A stretch of 9,505 nt of DNA from an uncultured Traorella sp. (GCA_945919165.1 CAMEIZ010000065.1:1-9505); one strand, 5' to 3'; shown: positions 1-6,469, counted from the first letter of the stretch. Notes: generated by a model from the letters alone, not told the origin. Numbers and translations are program-made.

Positions 1-322
1 AGAAATACTTCATGGAGTTGATGACCTTAGGGCAGTCCTGCACTTCATCAAAGATGATAAGGGTCTTTTCAGGCACAATTTTCTGACCACTTGCCAGCAT
101 TAAGTTTTGCAGGATACGGTCAACATCTTTGGTAGTCTCGAAGAACTGTTTGTATTCCTCATTTTCATCAAAGTTAAAATATGCGGTATTTTCATAGTAA
201 CACTTACCGAATTCTTTCAGAATCCAGGTTTTACCTACTTGACGCACACCTTTCAAGATCAAAGGCTTGCGATAGGGAGAATTCTTCCAGTCCAGCAGCT
301 TTTTCAAAATAAATCGTTCCAT
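1..322 (-). CDS. AAA+ ATPase of the AAA_14/DUF4143 type, N-terminal part (runs off left edge)
   Basis: The first about 107 residues of a minus-strand protein starting MERFILKKLLDWKNSPYRKP are visible. Residues about 24-31 form a Walker A motif (GVRQVGKT), and about residues 90-97 form a Walker B (LIIFDEVQ). A basic start, GxRQVGKT, an N/DFDE stretch after the first strand and an ..FDEVQ.CP motif are typical of the AAA_14 ATPases that usually carry a C-terminal DUF4143 domain; that domain lies outside the window. The family is widespread in gut anaerobes and poorly characterised; some members sit near toxin-antitoxin or mobile regions. The ATG at 322 is preceded by GAGGAG with a 7-nt gap, and a promoter lies further upstream. 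I am sure of the ATPase class and not of a cellular role. Confidence 0.85.
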   Translation of the reverse strand, partial: MERFILKKLLDWKNSPYRKPLILKGVRQVGKTWILKEFGKCYYENTAYFNFDENEEYKQFFETTKDVDRILQNLMLASGQKIVPEKTLIIFDEVQDCPKVINSMKYF

Positions 323-375
323 AGACTCGCTCCTCACACTATTATTGGATTTTTAGTGTTCAAAATCACATTTTT

Positions 376-404
376 ATTATATGCTGAAAACTCGAAAAAA
401 ACAA
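376..404 (-). promoter_or_regulatory. Sigma-A type promoter of the AAA+ ATPase gene
   Basis: Read on the minus strand, TTGTTT (399-404) and TATAAT (376-381) are separated by exactly 17 nt. This places the transcript start about 45 nt before the ATG at 322. A short inverted repeat (ACACTA at 336-341 with TAGTGT at 354-359) lies in the untranslated leader and could be an operator or a weak hairpin; that part is only a guess. Confidence 0.65.
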
Positions 405-485
405 TCATCATCACAAAACTATATAGGTTTTACGATAATTTGATTATACTTTTATGTGTGGATAGGAATGTAGGACTTGTAATAT

Positions 486-530
486 AAAAAAAGGACTGGA
501 TTTCACAAGGAAGTGGATTATAGTCCTTTT
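486..530 (-). terminator. Rho-independent terminator downstream of the decayed minus-strand gene
   Basis: On the minus strand, AAAAGGACT (522-530) pairs perfectly with AGTCCTTTT (489-497) over 9 bp with a 24-nt loop, followed by an uninterrupted run of seven T (486-492 on the plus strand are all A). It lies 27 nt after the last stop of the pseudogene and before the ATPase promoter, so it would insulate the two. The long loop makes it weaker than the other terminators in the window. Confidence 0.55.
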
Positions 531-556
531 GATAATTATATTTACGAGATTTGTTT

Positions 557-939
557 TTATGACTCGGAAAGATCTTTAACAGCTTCGATTTTTTAAATCT
601 GATTTATAGTTCTATGTTCGTTCTCAGAGAGCTTGTAGTTGGTCTGCAATTTGTCACAGAAGTAACGTCAGAATTCTTTGATGGAGTTATTCATGTATTT
701 CAAAGACTGAAACAAGCGTAGCATCTTCCTGTCGTTTGTAGTCCGCTCAAAAGGTGTAGACTCGTCAGTATTCTAAGGGTTCTCACGAATGGAACGAATA
801 ATTCTGTCTAATTCTCTGTGGATGTTATGAAAGAAATACTTTACCTGATCGATATGGGATGCATAAAGAACTTGAAGTTACGCTGCTGAACGATCTGCAG
901 CCGGACAGCATTCAGCAATAATAATACTTTTTCAGTACC
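557..939 (-). pseudogene. Decayed protein-coding gene, product not recognised
   Basis: No intact frame crosses this stretch, yet the minus strand reads as convincing protein when stops are ignored. From about 850 down to 557 one frame gives DQVKYFFHNIHRELDRIIRS, then a segment containing KMLRLFQSLKYMNNSIKEF and ending KIEAVKDLSES before TAA at 557-559. It is broken by stops at 773-775 (TAG), 668-670 (TGA) and 593-595 (TAA), all in the same frame. A neighbouring frame above about 855 continues the coding look (LLLLNAVRLQIVQQRNFKFF), so a frameshift lies near 845-858. The charged, helix-rich composition suggests a soluble protein. I cannot assign a family. The 5' end is not defined; the frame closes just above 939. 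The decay and the adjacent ATPase suggest an old accessory insertion. Apart from this entry and the two minus-strand sites beside it, I see nothing in 405-485 or 940-990. Confidence 0.6.
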
Positions 940-990
940 ATATTAACAAGATTCAATTCAATACTTAAATATATTTTATCAAAAGAAAGC

Positions 991-1047
991 TGTCAGAAAT
1001 GACAACTTTTTATTTATGACAAAAGAGTCATATGACGTACTTGTCAT
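991..1047. promoter_or_regulatory. Cluster of ATGAC/GTCAT palindromes, candidate operators of the flotillin gene
   Basis: Two 16-bp palindromes abut head to tail: ATGAC-N6-GTCAT at 1016-1031 and again at 1032-1047, with unrelated N6 spacers (AAAAGA and GTACTT). A third related element, TGTCA-N4-TGACA, is at 991-1004, and its ATGAC (999-1003) is 17 nt before the next one. The half-sites are conserved while the spacers differ, which is what dimer-binding sites look like. The block ends 5 nt before the -35 box of the flotillin promoter, the usual place for an activator such as a response regulator, though a repressor is also possible. The 991-1004 element is followed by five T and could alternatively form a short RNA hairpin. 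Confidence 0.6.
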
Positions 1048-1052
1048 GTTTA

Positions 1053-1081
1053 TTGAATGTAGGAGATTAGATGAATAAAAT
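1053..1081 (+). promoter_or_regulatory. Sigma-A type promoter of the flotillin gene
   Basis: TTGAAT (1053-1058) and TAAAAT (1076-1081) are separated by exactly 17 nt. Transcription would begin near 1088, giving a leader of about 55 nt. The palindrome cluster at 991-1047 lies directly upstream. The B. subtilis flotillin operon is known to be driven by sigma-W, but no sigma-W-like boxes were seen here. Confidence 0.6.
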
Positions 1082-1144
1082 AGATATTGTAAAAATAAAT
1101 GCAGATATTTTTATCAAAGGATAGTCGTAAGAAAGGAAATGAAA

Positions 1145-2623
1145 ATGAAACTATTTGAATTATTAAATCCTACTGTTATTGTTGGTGTACTGGTGGCTGT
1201 TGCTCTGATCGGAATTATCTGTTCTGGTTATGTAAAAGCATCACCAGACGTAGCTTATATTATTTCAGGATATCGTAAAGAACCAAGATTTTTAATTGGA
1301 CGTGCAGGTATAAAGATACCGTTTCTTGAAAAGAAAGACGAATTGAATCTTCAATTGATTCCTATCGATGTAAAAACCAGTAATGCAGTTCCAACTGCTG
1401 ATTACATCAATATTAATGTAGATGCTGCTGTTAATGTTAAAATCAGTGATGATCCAAAAAAACTAAAACTAGCAGCTCAAAACTTCTTAAATAAACCGGT
1501 GGACTATATCTGCCGCGTTGCCAGAGAAGTCTTAGAAGGAAATATGCGTGAAATTGTCGGACGTATGCAATTGGAAGAAATGGTGTCAGATCGTCAGAAA
1601 TTTGCCGAACTGGTTAAGGAAAATGCTGAGCCTGATTTGGCAAAAATGGGGCTTGATATTGTAGCTTTTAATGTTCAAAACTTTGTAGATGATCAGGGTG
1701 TCATTGAAAATCTTGGTGTCGATAACATTGTTAAGATTCAAAAGAAAGCTGCTATTTCAAGAGCAGAAAGTGAACGAGATATTGCCCAGGCAAAAGCAAA
1801 AGCACAGCAAGAAGCCAATGATGCCAGAATTGATGCAGAAACAAAAATTGCAGAAAGAAACAATGAACTGGCTATTAAACAAGCTGAACTTAAAAAGATT
1901 TCAGACGCCAAGAAAGCTGAAGCCGATGCTGCTTACACAATTCAACAGGAAGAAAGCCGTCGAAATATTGAAATTGCGACAGCTAATGCCAATATTACCA
2001 AACAAGAAAAGGAAATTGATCTTAAACGCAGAGAAGTTGAAGTAAAAGAACAAGCTTTAGATGCAGAAATCAAAAAACAAGCAGAAGCTGAAAAATATGC
2101 AGCCCAGCAAAAAGCAGATGCTGATTTATATCGTCGCCAAAAAGAAGCTGAAGCTCAATTGTTTGAACGTACAAAAGAAGCCGAAGCAAGAAAAGCCGAA
2201 GCCGACGCATTAAAATATCAGGCTGAACAGGAAGCCAGCGGAATTGCTGCAAAAGGAGAAGCCGAAGCAAAAGCAATTGAAGCAAAAGGAATTGCCGAAG
2301 CTGAAGCGATGGATCGTAAAGCCGAAGCCATGAAGAAATATGGGCAAGCCGCTATTACTGAAATGCTGGTGAATGTATTACCGGATATTGCCAAATCAGT
2401 TGCAGAACCATTATCACAGATTGATCGCATTTCCATTATCGGCGGAACTGAGGGAAATAACGGTGTAGACAGTGTAGCAAGCAATGTACCGGTTGTCATG
2501 GCAAAAGTGATTGAATCAGTTAAGGAAACAACTGGTTTTGATCTTAAAGAGGTTATGAAAGCAGAAACCTATGACGGTAAAGTAAACAAAAACATTCATC
2601 TTGTTCATGAAGATGATAAATAA
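1145..2623 (+). CDS. floT: Flotillin (FloT-like SPFH-domain membrane scaffold protein)
   Basis: A 492-residue protein, close to the length of bacterial FloT. Residues about 8-29 form one hydrophobic N-terminal membrane segment. They are followed by an SPFH/band-7 domain (about 30-200) and then a long Ala/Glu/Lys-rich coiled coil (about 205-400) with many AEA and KAEAEA repeats. A conserved flotillin C-terminal part (AAITEMLVNVLPDIAKSVAEPL and onward) closes the protein. Flotillins oligomerise at the inner face of the membrane and organise lipid microdomains that affect signalling, secretion and wall synthesis. Two in-frame ATGs exist, at 1139 and 1145. The GAAAGGA at 1131-1137 is only about 2 nt from the first but about 8 nt from the second, so 1145 is preferred. 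The gene stands alone: no NfeD-like partner (YuaF in B. subtilis) is adjacent. A strong terminator follows directly. Confidence 0.92.
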   Translation: MKLFELLNPTVIVGVLVAVALIGIICSGYVKASPDVAYIISGYRKEPRFLIGRAGIKIPFLEKKDELNLQLIPIDVKTSNAVPTADYININVDAAVNVKISDDPKKLKLAAQNFLNKPVDYICRVAREVLEGNMREIVGRMQLEEMVSDRQKFAELVKENAEPDLAKMGLDIVAFNVQNFVDDQGVIENLGVDNIVKIQKKAAISRAESERDIAQAKAKAQQEANDARIDAETKIAERNNELAIKQAELKKISDAKKAEADAAYTIQQEESRRNIEIATANANITKQEKEIDLKRREVEVKEQALDAEIKKQAEAEKYAAQQKADADLYRRQKEAEAQLFERTKEAEARKAEADALKYQAEQEASGIAAKGEAEAKAIEAKGIAEAEAMDRKAEAMKKYGQAAITEMLVNVLPDIAKSVAEPLSQIDRISIIGGTEGNNGVDSVASNVPVVMAKVIESVKETTGFDLKEVMKAETYDGKVNKNIHLVHEDDK

Positions 2624-2662
2624 CAAGAAAGGGCATATCGATTGATATGCCCTAATTCTTGT
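2623..2662. terminator. Bidirectional terminator between the convergent flotillin and DUF3284 genes
   Basis: A perfect 9-bp stem GGGCATATC (2631-2639) / GATATGCCC (2644-2652) has a 4-nt loop. It is extended by an outer 7-bp pairing of ACAAGAA (2623-2629) with TTCTTGT (2656-2662). The hairpin starts at the flotillin stop codon and overlaps the stop codon of the opposing gene, so one structure serves both. There is no clean U tract on either side, which lowers certainty about strict rho independence. Confidence 0.7.
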
Positions 2663-3068
2663 CTTTGTTTAAGAAATCAACAACCGCCTTCATTCTTTTC
2701 TCAGTTTTCTTTTTATATTGTTTTTCACTCCATGGACTCAGTTTTTTTAAAACATGGTTTTTATCATAAGTAAGCTCACGATAGGTAACTTCACAGTGAT
2801 CATTTCCCTTTGATAAGATCACATAACGAATTGAATTTTTTTGAGAACTGGAGATATAATCCATTTCAATAATTTTGGGATAAACATAATCCACTACTTT
2901 TACTTTACACATTTCCGTTTTCATAAATCCTGTAGAAACCGGTTTTTCAAAAGTTAATCCTTTTTTTATTTCACTTTGATTTTCTGCCTCAAGACTGCTC
3001 TGTAAAGTAGAAAGAATAAAATCAAAATATTCTTTAGCACTGACATTAGCTTCAATTGTTACTTCCAT
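2652..3068 (-). CDS. DUF3284 domain-containing protein
   Basis: A 138-residue soluble protein opening MEVTIEANVSAKEYFDFIL. It has a middle part (KVVDYVYPKIIEMDYISSSQ, then SIRYVI.......CEVTYRE) and a basic end (KKKTEKRMKAVVDFL). This matches the pattern I know for DUF3284 in length and order: an N-terminal SAEEFFDFLL-like start, an alternating strand centre ending in CxVTYxE, and a basic C-terminal helix. The fold is expected to resemble small START/SRPBCC-like domains, and the biochemical role is unknown. Elsewhere in Bacillota such genes are often near PTS sugar operons, but no PTS gene is here. The ATG at 3068 is preceded on its strand by AAAGGAG with a 7-nt gap. It is divergent from the dehydrogenase gene and convergent with the flotillin. 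A TATAAT lies at 3098-3103 on its strand, but I found no good -35. Confidence 0.85.
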   Translation of the reverse strand: MEVTIEANVSAKEYFDFILSTLQSSLEAENQSEIKKGLTFEKPVSTGFMKTEMCKVKVVDYVYPKIIEMDYISSSQKNSIRYVILSKGNDHCEVTYRELTYDKNHVLKKLSPWSEKQYKKKTEKRMKAVVDFLNKDKN

Positions 3069-3084
3069 ATTGATTCTCCTTTGT

Positions 3085-3152
3085 TCAACTATTTTATATT
3101 ATATTACCATGAAACTGTCGTTTTTAAAATATAACCAAAGGAAAATAGTTGA
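3085..3152. repeat. 11-bp inverted repeat in the divergent DUF3284/dehydrogenase intergenic region
   Basis: TCAACTATTTT (3085-3095) is repeated in reverse complement as AAAATAGTTGA (3142-3152), 11 of 11 bases. The two arms sit symmetrically, each next to an AAAGG-like stretch, on both sides of the AT-rich region where both genes should start transcription. The 46-nt spacing is long for one protein dimer but would suit two separate sites or looping. It may also be chance in such AT-rich DNA. Confidence 0.35.
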
Positions 3153-3267
3153 GGTGTGTGAACAGAAAAGCAAAATGTCTGATTTTTAACTTTATAAGAA
3201 AAAAATGGAAATTAGAATTGTTTACATGCTTACTATCATCTTCAAAGAAAAAGTGGTATATTATTTC

Positions 3268-3273
3268 AGGTGA
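3268..3273 (+). promoter_or_regulatory. Ribosome binding site that sets the dehydrogenase start
   Basis: AGGTGA lies 7 nt before the ATG at 3281. The reading frame is open further upstream to a TTG at 3149, but that extension has no family resemblance (MRCVNRKAKCL and onward, Lys- and Cys-rich), while the protein from 3281 starts just where glycerol dehydrogenases do. Confidence 0.7.
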
Positions 3274-3280
3274 TCAATTA

Positions 3281-4237
3281 ATGGAAATGAAAAGTGTCAG
3301 TCAATATATACAAAAAACAGGATTATTATCACATTTGGATGAATACTTGTTTGAATATGATAAAGTGTCGATTCTTGTCGATACCAACATCTATAATCGA
3401 TATCAGAAAGTCATATATAATGCTTTAAAACAGCAACATATTGACCTAGTTTTTCAATCTGAGGATATTCAAAACAGTGATGTGGTTGTGGGCATTGGCG
3501 GAGGAAGTATAATGGATCAGGCTAAATATGCTGCCAAACAGCGTCATATTGATTGTATCTTGATTCCTACAAGCCCAGCAACCGATGCACCATGTACATC
3601 AATTGCTGTTGTGGAAGGAAAATATATTGAATGCGGATGCCCTAAAAAAGTATTAGTTGATGAACAAATTATGGCAATGGCACCATTACGCTTTTTTGTA
3701 TGCGGTATTGGTGATGCATTGACCACTTATTTTGAAGCACAACATTATGATCTTTCAGTTTCAGTTGAATGCTTGAGCAGAGTTTGTCTGGATACGCTGT
3801 TAACTTATGGTTTACAAGCGAAAAAAGATCTTGAGGAAGGTCTTTTGACATCAGCCGTTTCTAAATGTCTGGAAGCTATTATTTATATAAGTGGCAGTGT
3901 TTTTTCAAATAGCGGTTCAAGTGCAGCACATGCACTAAGCTATGGATTCCAAGAAATTTGTAAAGATGTTATGCATGGAGAATTGACTGCTTTTTCTTTG
4001 CTGGTTCAGCTTTGTATAGAAAATGATGAAAGAATACACGAGCTAAGATCATTTTATCAAGCTGTTGGATTACCTTGTCACTTGAAAGACATAGGTATAC
4101 AAGATATTTGTGATGAAGAATTAATGAAAGTTATTGAAAAGAGTATGTCGGAACAATACACAATGAGAAAAATGCCAATGATTGTTCAAAAAGAAGACTT
4201 GCTGGAAGCAATTCGAGTTGTAGATGCATTCGAATAA
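3281..4237 (+). CDS. Iron-containing alcohol dehydrogenase family protein, glycerol-dehydrogenase-like
   Basis: A 318-residue NAD(P)-dependent, metal-dependent dehydrogenase. The N-terminal Rossmann-like half carries the nucleotide-binding GIGGGSIMDQAK (71-82) and the TSPATDAPCTS stretch (97-107), which matches the ASTDAPCSA region of GldA. The helical C-terminal half keeps all three expected metal ligands: Asp145 in CGIGDAL, His217 in SAAHALSYGF and His232 in MHGE. The likely reaction is oxidation of glycerol or a related polyol to the ketone, or its reverse, in the cytoplasm. It is about 45 residues shorter than typical GldA, mainly between the first strands (VFQSEDIQNSD before GIGGG) and after CTSIAVVEGK, so the substrate may differ; a sn-glycerol-1-phosphate dehydrogenase relative is an alternative. 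It is monocistronic, with a strong terminator 16 nt after the stop. Confidence 0.85.
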   Translation: MEMKSVSQYIQKTGLLSHLDEYLFEYDKVSILVDTNIYNRYQKVIYNALKQQHIDLVFQSEDIQNSDVVVGIGGGSIMDQAKYAAKQRHIDCILIPTSPATDAPCTSIAVVEGKYIECGCPKKVLVDEQIMAMAPLRFFVCGIGDALTTYFEAQHYDLSVSVECLSRVCLDTLLTYGLQAKKDLEEGLLTSAVSKCLEAIIYISGSVFSNSGSSAAHALSYGFQEICKDVMHGELTAFSLLVQLCIENDERIHELRSFYQAVGLPCHLKDIGIQDICDEELMKVIEKSMSEQYTMRKMPMIVQKEDLLEAIRVVDAFE

Positions 4238-4253
4238 TGATTAAATTGTAAAT

Positions 4254-4286
4254 AAAACATGCACCATAGATTACGGTGCATGTTTT
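4254..4286. terminator. Bidirectional terminator between the dehydrogenase and ZIP transporter genes
   Basis: A perfect 12-bp stem AAAACATGCACC (4254-4265) / GGTGCATGTTTT (4275-4286) with a 9-nt loop. It ends in T runs on both strands and sits midway between the stop at 4237 and the opposing gene's end at 4309. Confidence 0.85.
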
Positions 4287-4308
4287 GCTTAAAGGTTATA
4301 AGTAGCAC

Positions 4309-5079
4309 TTAAAACATTAAAGTAAGAGGCATCAAACAGATACCGGCAAAGGCAGCCCATAAAGCCAGACGCGGATAACCGTAATCTCTGCTTGATGGAA
4401 GCAATTCTTCAATCGCAATGTAAAGCATGATGCCGGAGATTAAACCAAATATGATACCTAAAGTCACATTGTTAATAAATGGACGTAAAACCAGAAAAGC
4501 CATTAAGGCACCAATCGGTTCAGAAACAGAAGAAAGGAACGTATAATAAAGTGCTTTTGTTTTAGAACCGGTAGAAAAATAAACAGGCAGAGCCACAGTG
4601 ATACCTTCAGGAATATTGTGAAAGGCAATAGCCAGAGCTATTGTGATTCCTAATGAATTGGAATCAAAACCAGCCATAAAAGTAGCAATTCCTTCCGGAA
4701 AATTATGAATGGCAATAGCCAGCATGCTGACAAAGCCAACTCGATAAAGATTTTCATGTTTCATTTCATGAGTTGTCTTTTCTTCTTCGTGCGGAATAAA
4801 TTTATCTAATAAAGAGGCAAATAAGACGCCAAGTATTAAACTAATGACCATATAAACTGTGCTGAGTTGTTCATTGGCAAAATGTGAAAAATATGACATT
4901 GAATTCGGTAAAAGTTCAATAAAAGAGACTGAAATCATGACACCTCCTGCAAATCCCAAAGATGCAGAGATCAGTTTTTCATTTTTTTGTTTTGAAAAGA
5001 ATATAATAAGTGTTCCAATCATGGTAGAAAAACCTGCCAGAGTTGAAAGCAGTAATGCGCGTAAAGCTTCTTGTTCCAT
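4309..5079 (-). CDS. zupT: ZIP-family divalent metal transporter (ZupT-like)
   Basis: A 256-residue integral membrane protein, nearly the length of E. coli ZupT (257). About eight hydrophobic segments are visible. The two metal-site helices carry the family signatures AIAIHNFPEGIATF (His125, Glu129) and AIAFHNIPEGITVA (His154, Glu158). A His/Glu-rich cytoplasmic loop (PHEEEKTTHEMKHEN, 96-110) lies before the first of these, as expected for metal sensing or delivery. A later helix has SVSEPIGALMAF. ZIP proteins import zinc, and often iron or manganese, into the cytoplasm. The frame is open upstream to 5160, but the ATG at 5079 has GAGGGG 7 nt before it and gives the family-typical start. No Zur/Fur-like operator was identified. 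Confidence 0.92.
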   Translation of the reverse strand: MEQEALRALLLSTLAGFSTMIGTLIIFFSKQKNEKLISASLGFAGGVMISVSFIELLPNSMSYFSHFANEQLSTVYMVISLILGVLFASLLDKFIPHEEEKTTHEMKHENLYRVGFVSMLAIAIHNFPEGIATFMAGFDSNSLGITIALAIAFHNIPEGITVALPVYFSTGSKTKALYYTFLSSVSEPIGALMAFLVLRPFINNVTLGIIFGLISGIMLYIAIEELLPSSRDYGYPRLALWAAFAGICLMPLTLMF

Positions 5080-5153
5080 TTTTTCACCCCTCTTTATTTT
5101 ATTCATTTTTATGAAAAGTGGCAAATAAAAAGATTTTGTTTTCAAAAAAACGA

Positions 5154-5192
5154 TTGACAAAGCATTTAAACTGTAATACTGTAATAGTACAG
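5154..5192 (+). promoter_or_regulatory. Promoter with overlapping candidate operator of the gntR-ABC operon
   Basis: A consensus -35 TTGACA (5154-5159) is followed after 17 nt by TACTGT (5177-5182), a poor -10; nearby TAATAC or TGTAAT could serve instead with less ideal spacing. The same stretch holds a tandem direct repeat CTGTAATA CTGTAATA (5171-5186) and an inverted repeat CTGTA-N4-TACAG (5179-5192). The GntR protein encoded 22 nt further on is the obvious candidate to bind here and repress its own operon. Confidence 0.6.
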
Positions 5193-5213
5193 AGATACGG
5201 AAGGAGGTTCAAT

Positions 5214-5585
5214 ATGTTTCTGATCAATTCAAAAGACGATACTCCCGTCTATATTCAGCTTCAACAGCAAGTTTTAGAGTATATTGCGAAAGGAATCCTT
5301 GTAAAAGATGATCAGCTTCCTTCAGTAAGAATGCTCTCAAAACAGCTGGGCATTAATCCGAATACAGTTGCAAAAGCCTATGCAAATTTAGAAATGCAGG
5401 GTTATGTTTATACAATTCCTGCAAAAGGGGTTTTTGTTAAAGAAGAAGGTGTCTGGGATGAAGTCTTTGAAAAAAGAATGGATGAAATGAAACAAAAGGT
5501 CATGGACTGCAGAAATATGGGAATTGAAAAAGAAAAACTGATGCAGCTCATTGAAAAAATCTATAAGGAGGGAGATTCATGCTGA
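5214..5585 (+). CDS. GntR-family transcriptional regulator, YtrA subfamily
   Basis: A 123-residue regulator with an N-terminal winged helix-turn-helix (about residues 10-76) and only a short helical tail, the YtrA layout without a large effector domain. The opening DDTPVYIQLQQQVLEYIAKG and the recognition region PSVRMLSKQLGINPNTVAKA and onward are typical. The frame is open upstream to 5118, but the ATG at 5214 has GGAGG 6 nt before it and starts at the normal family position; the longer form would cover the promoter. YtrA-type proteins usually repress the ABC transporter operon they lead, and are released by cell-envelope stress. Its last 7 nt overlap the next gene. Confidence 0.93.
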   Translation: MFLINSKDDTPVYIQLQQQVLEYIAKGILVKDDQLPSVRMLSKQLGINPNTVAKAYANLEMQGYVYTIPAKGVFVKEEGVWDEVFEKRMDEMKQKVMDCRNMGIEKEKLMQLIEKIYKEGDSC

Positions 5586-6469
5586 AGGTAGAAAATATTT
5601 CGAAAAAGTTAGGGAATAAAATGGTGCTTGAAAACTGTTCACTGAATGTGAAAGATGGATCAGTAGTGGGTCTGATTGGTCCTAATGGTGCAGGAAAATC
5701 TACACTTCTGCGCTGTATTTGTGATGTTTATCAAAGTGATTCAGGAAGCATAACATTTAATGGTGAGACGATTCATGAAAATGAATATTTGAAACAAAAT
5801 ATTTTATATCTGAGTGATGATCCATATTATATGTATAATGCTACCATCAAAGAGATGAAAGAGTTTTATCAGATCTTTTATCCACAGTTTGATGAAGAAG
5901 TGTACAGAAAATATTTGAAGGCTTTTAAACTGGATGAAAATAAGAATATGAATAATTTCTCTAAAGGTATGAAGCGTCAGTCATTCATTTTAATGGCACT
6001 AGCTATTTCACCTAAGCTATTGCTTCTAGATGAATCTTTTGACGGTTTGGATCCGATGATGCGATTATTATTCAAGAGAGCCATTAATGAATGTATTGAA
6101 ACAAAAGAAATGTCTATTATTATTTCCAGTCACAATTTACGCGAATTAGAAGATATCTGTGATCATTTTGCGATTCTGGAAAATGCTCATATCGAAACAA
6201 GCGGTGATATTGATGATACGAAAGAATCCATTCACAAGATTCAGGTTGCCTTTAAAGAAGAAAAACAGAGAAGTGACTTTGAAGAATTGGATATCATGCA
6301 TTATACCCAGCAGGGCAGAATTATTACGATGGTCATAAAGGGTGATATTGAAGAAAACAAAAAGAAGTTAAACGATATGAATCCGCTGATCATGGACATT
6401 CTTCCGGTAAATCTTGAAGAAATCTTTATTTATGAAATGGAAAGAAAGGGGGTCTTTACAAATGAATAG
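5579..6469 (+). CDS. ABC transporter ATP-binding protein (YtrB/BcrA-like)
   Basis: A 296-residue ATPase subunit. Walker A GPNGAGKST is at 34-42, the signature region is NNFSKGMKRQ (125-134), Walker B plus D-loop is LLLLDESFDGLDP (147-159) with catalytic Glu152, and the H-loop is IISSHNLREL with His185. The Q-loop position reads LYLSDDPYYMY and lacks the usual Gln. The signature is FSKGM and not LSGGQ, as is common in ABC-2-type drug and peptide exporters. A C-terminal regulatory tail follows (about 215-296). It should power the permease encoded next. The start overlaps the gntR stop by 7 nt and has AAGGAGG with 7-nt spacing, so translation is probably coupled. It overlaps the next gene by 8 nt. 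Confidence 0.93.
   Translation: MLKVENISKKLGNKMVLENCSLNVKDGSVVGLIGPNGAGKSTLLRCICDVYQSDSGSITFNGETIHENEYLKQNILYLSDDPYYMYNATIKEMKEFYQIFYPQFDEEVYRKYLKAFKLDENKNMNNFSKGMKRQSFILMALAISPKLLLLDESFDGLDPMMRLLFKRAINECIETKEMSIIISSHNLRELEDICDHFAILENAHIETSGDIDDTKESIHKIQVAFKEEKQRSDFEELDIMHYTQQGRIITMVIKGDIEENKKKLNDMNPLIMDILPVNLEEIFIYEMERKGVFTNE

Noticed and set aside
107..487. Open plus-strand frame of 126 codons
   Set aside because: It lies opposite the ATPase gene and its promoter; the minus strand has Walker A and B motifs, a good RBS and a promoter, and the plus frame has no RBS or family resemblance.
1071..1124. 17-codon ORF (MNKIDIVKINADIFIKG) with AGGAG 5 nt before its ATG, upstream of flotillin
   Set aside because: The best promoter places its -10 box inside this ORF and starts transcription after its ATG, so it would not be translated unless another promoter exists; too short to support alone.
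2070..2499. Long minus-strand open frames inside the flotillin gene
   Set aside because: They are antisense shadows of the Ala/Glu/Lys-rich coiled-coil repeats and have Leu- or Ser/Ala-rich low-complexity products.
3149..3280. N-terminal extension of the dehydrogenase from a TTG start
   Set aside because: No family similarity, no well-placed RBS, while AGGTGA precedes the ATG at 3281 at ideal spacing.
5096..5124. TTGCCA-17-TAAAAT promoter on the minus strand for the ZIP gene
   Set aside because: The boxes fit, but transcription would start inside the GAGGGG ribosome binding site, so it cannot serve the start at 5079 well; left unannotated.
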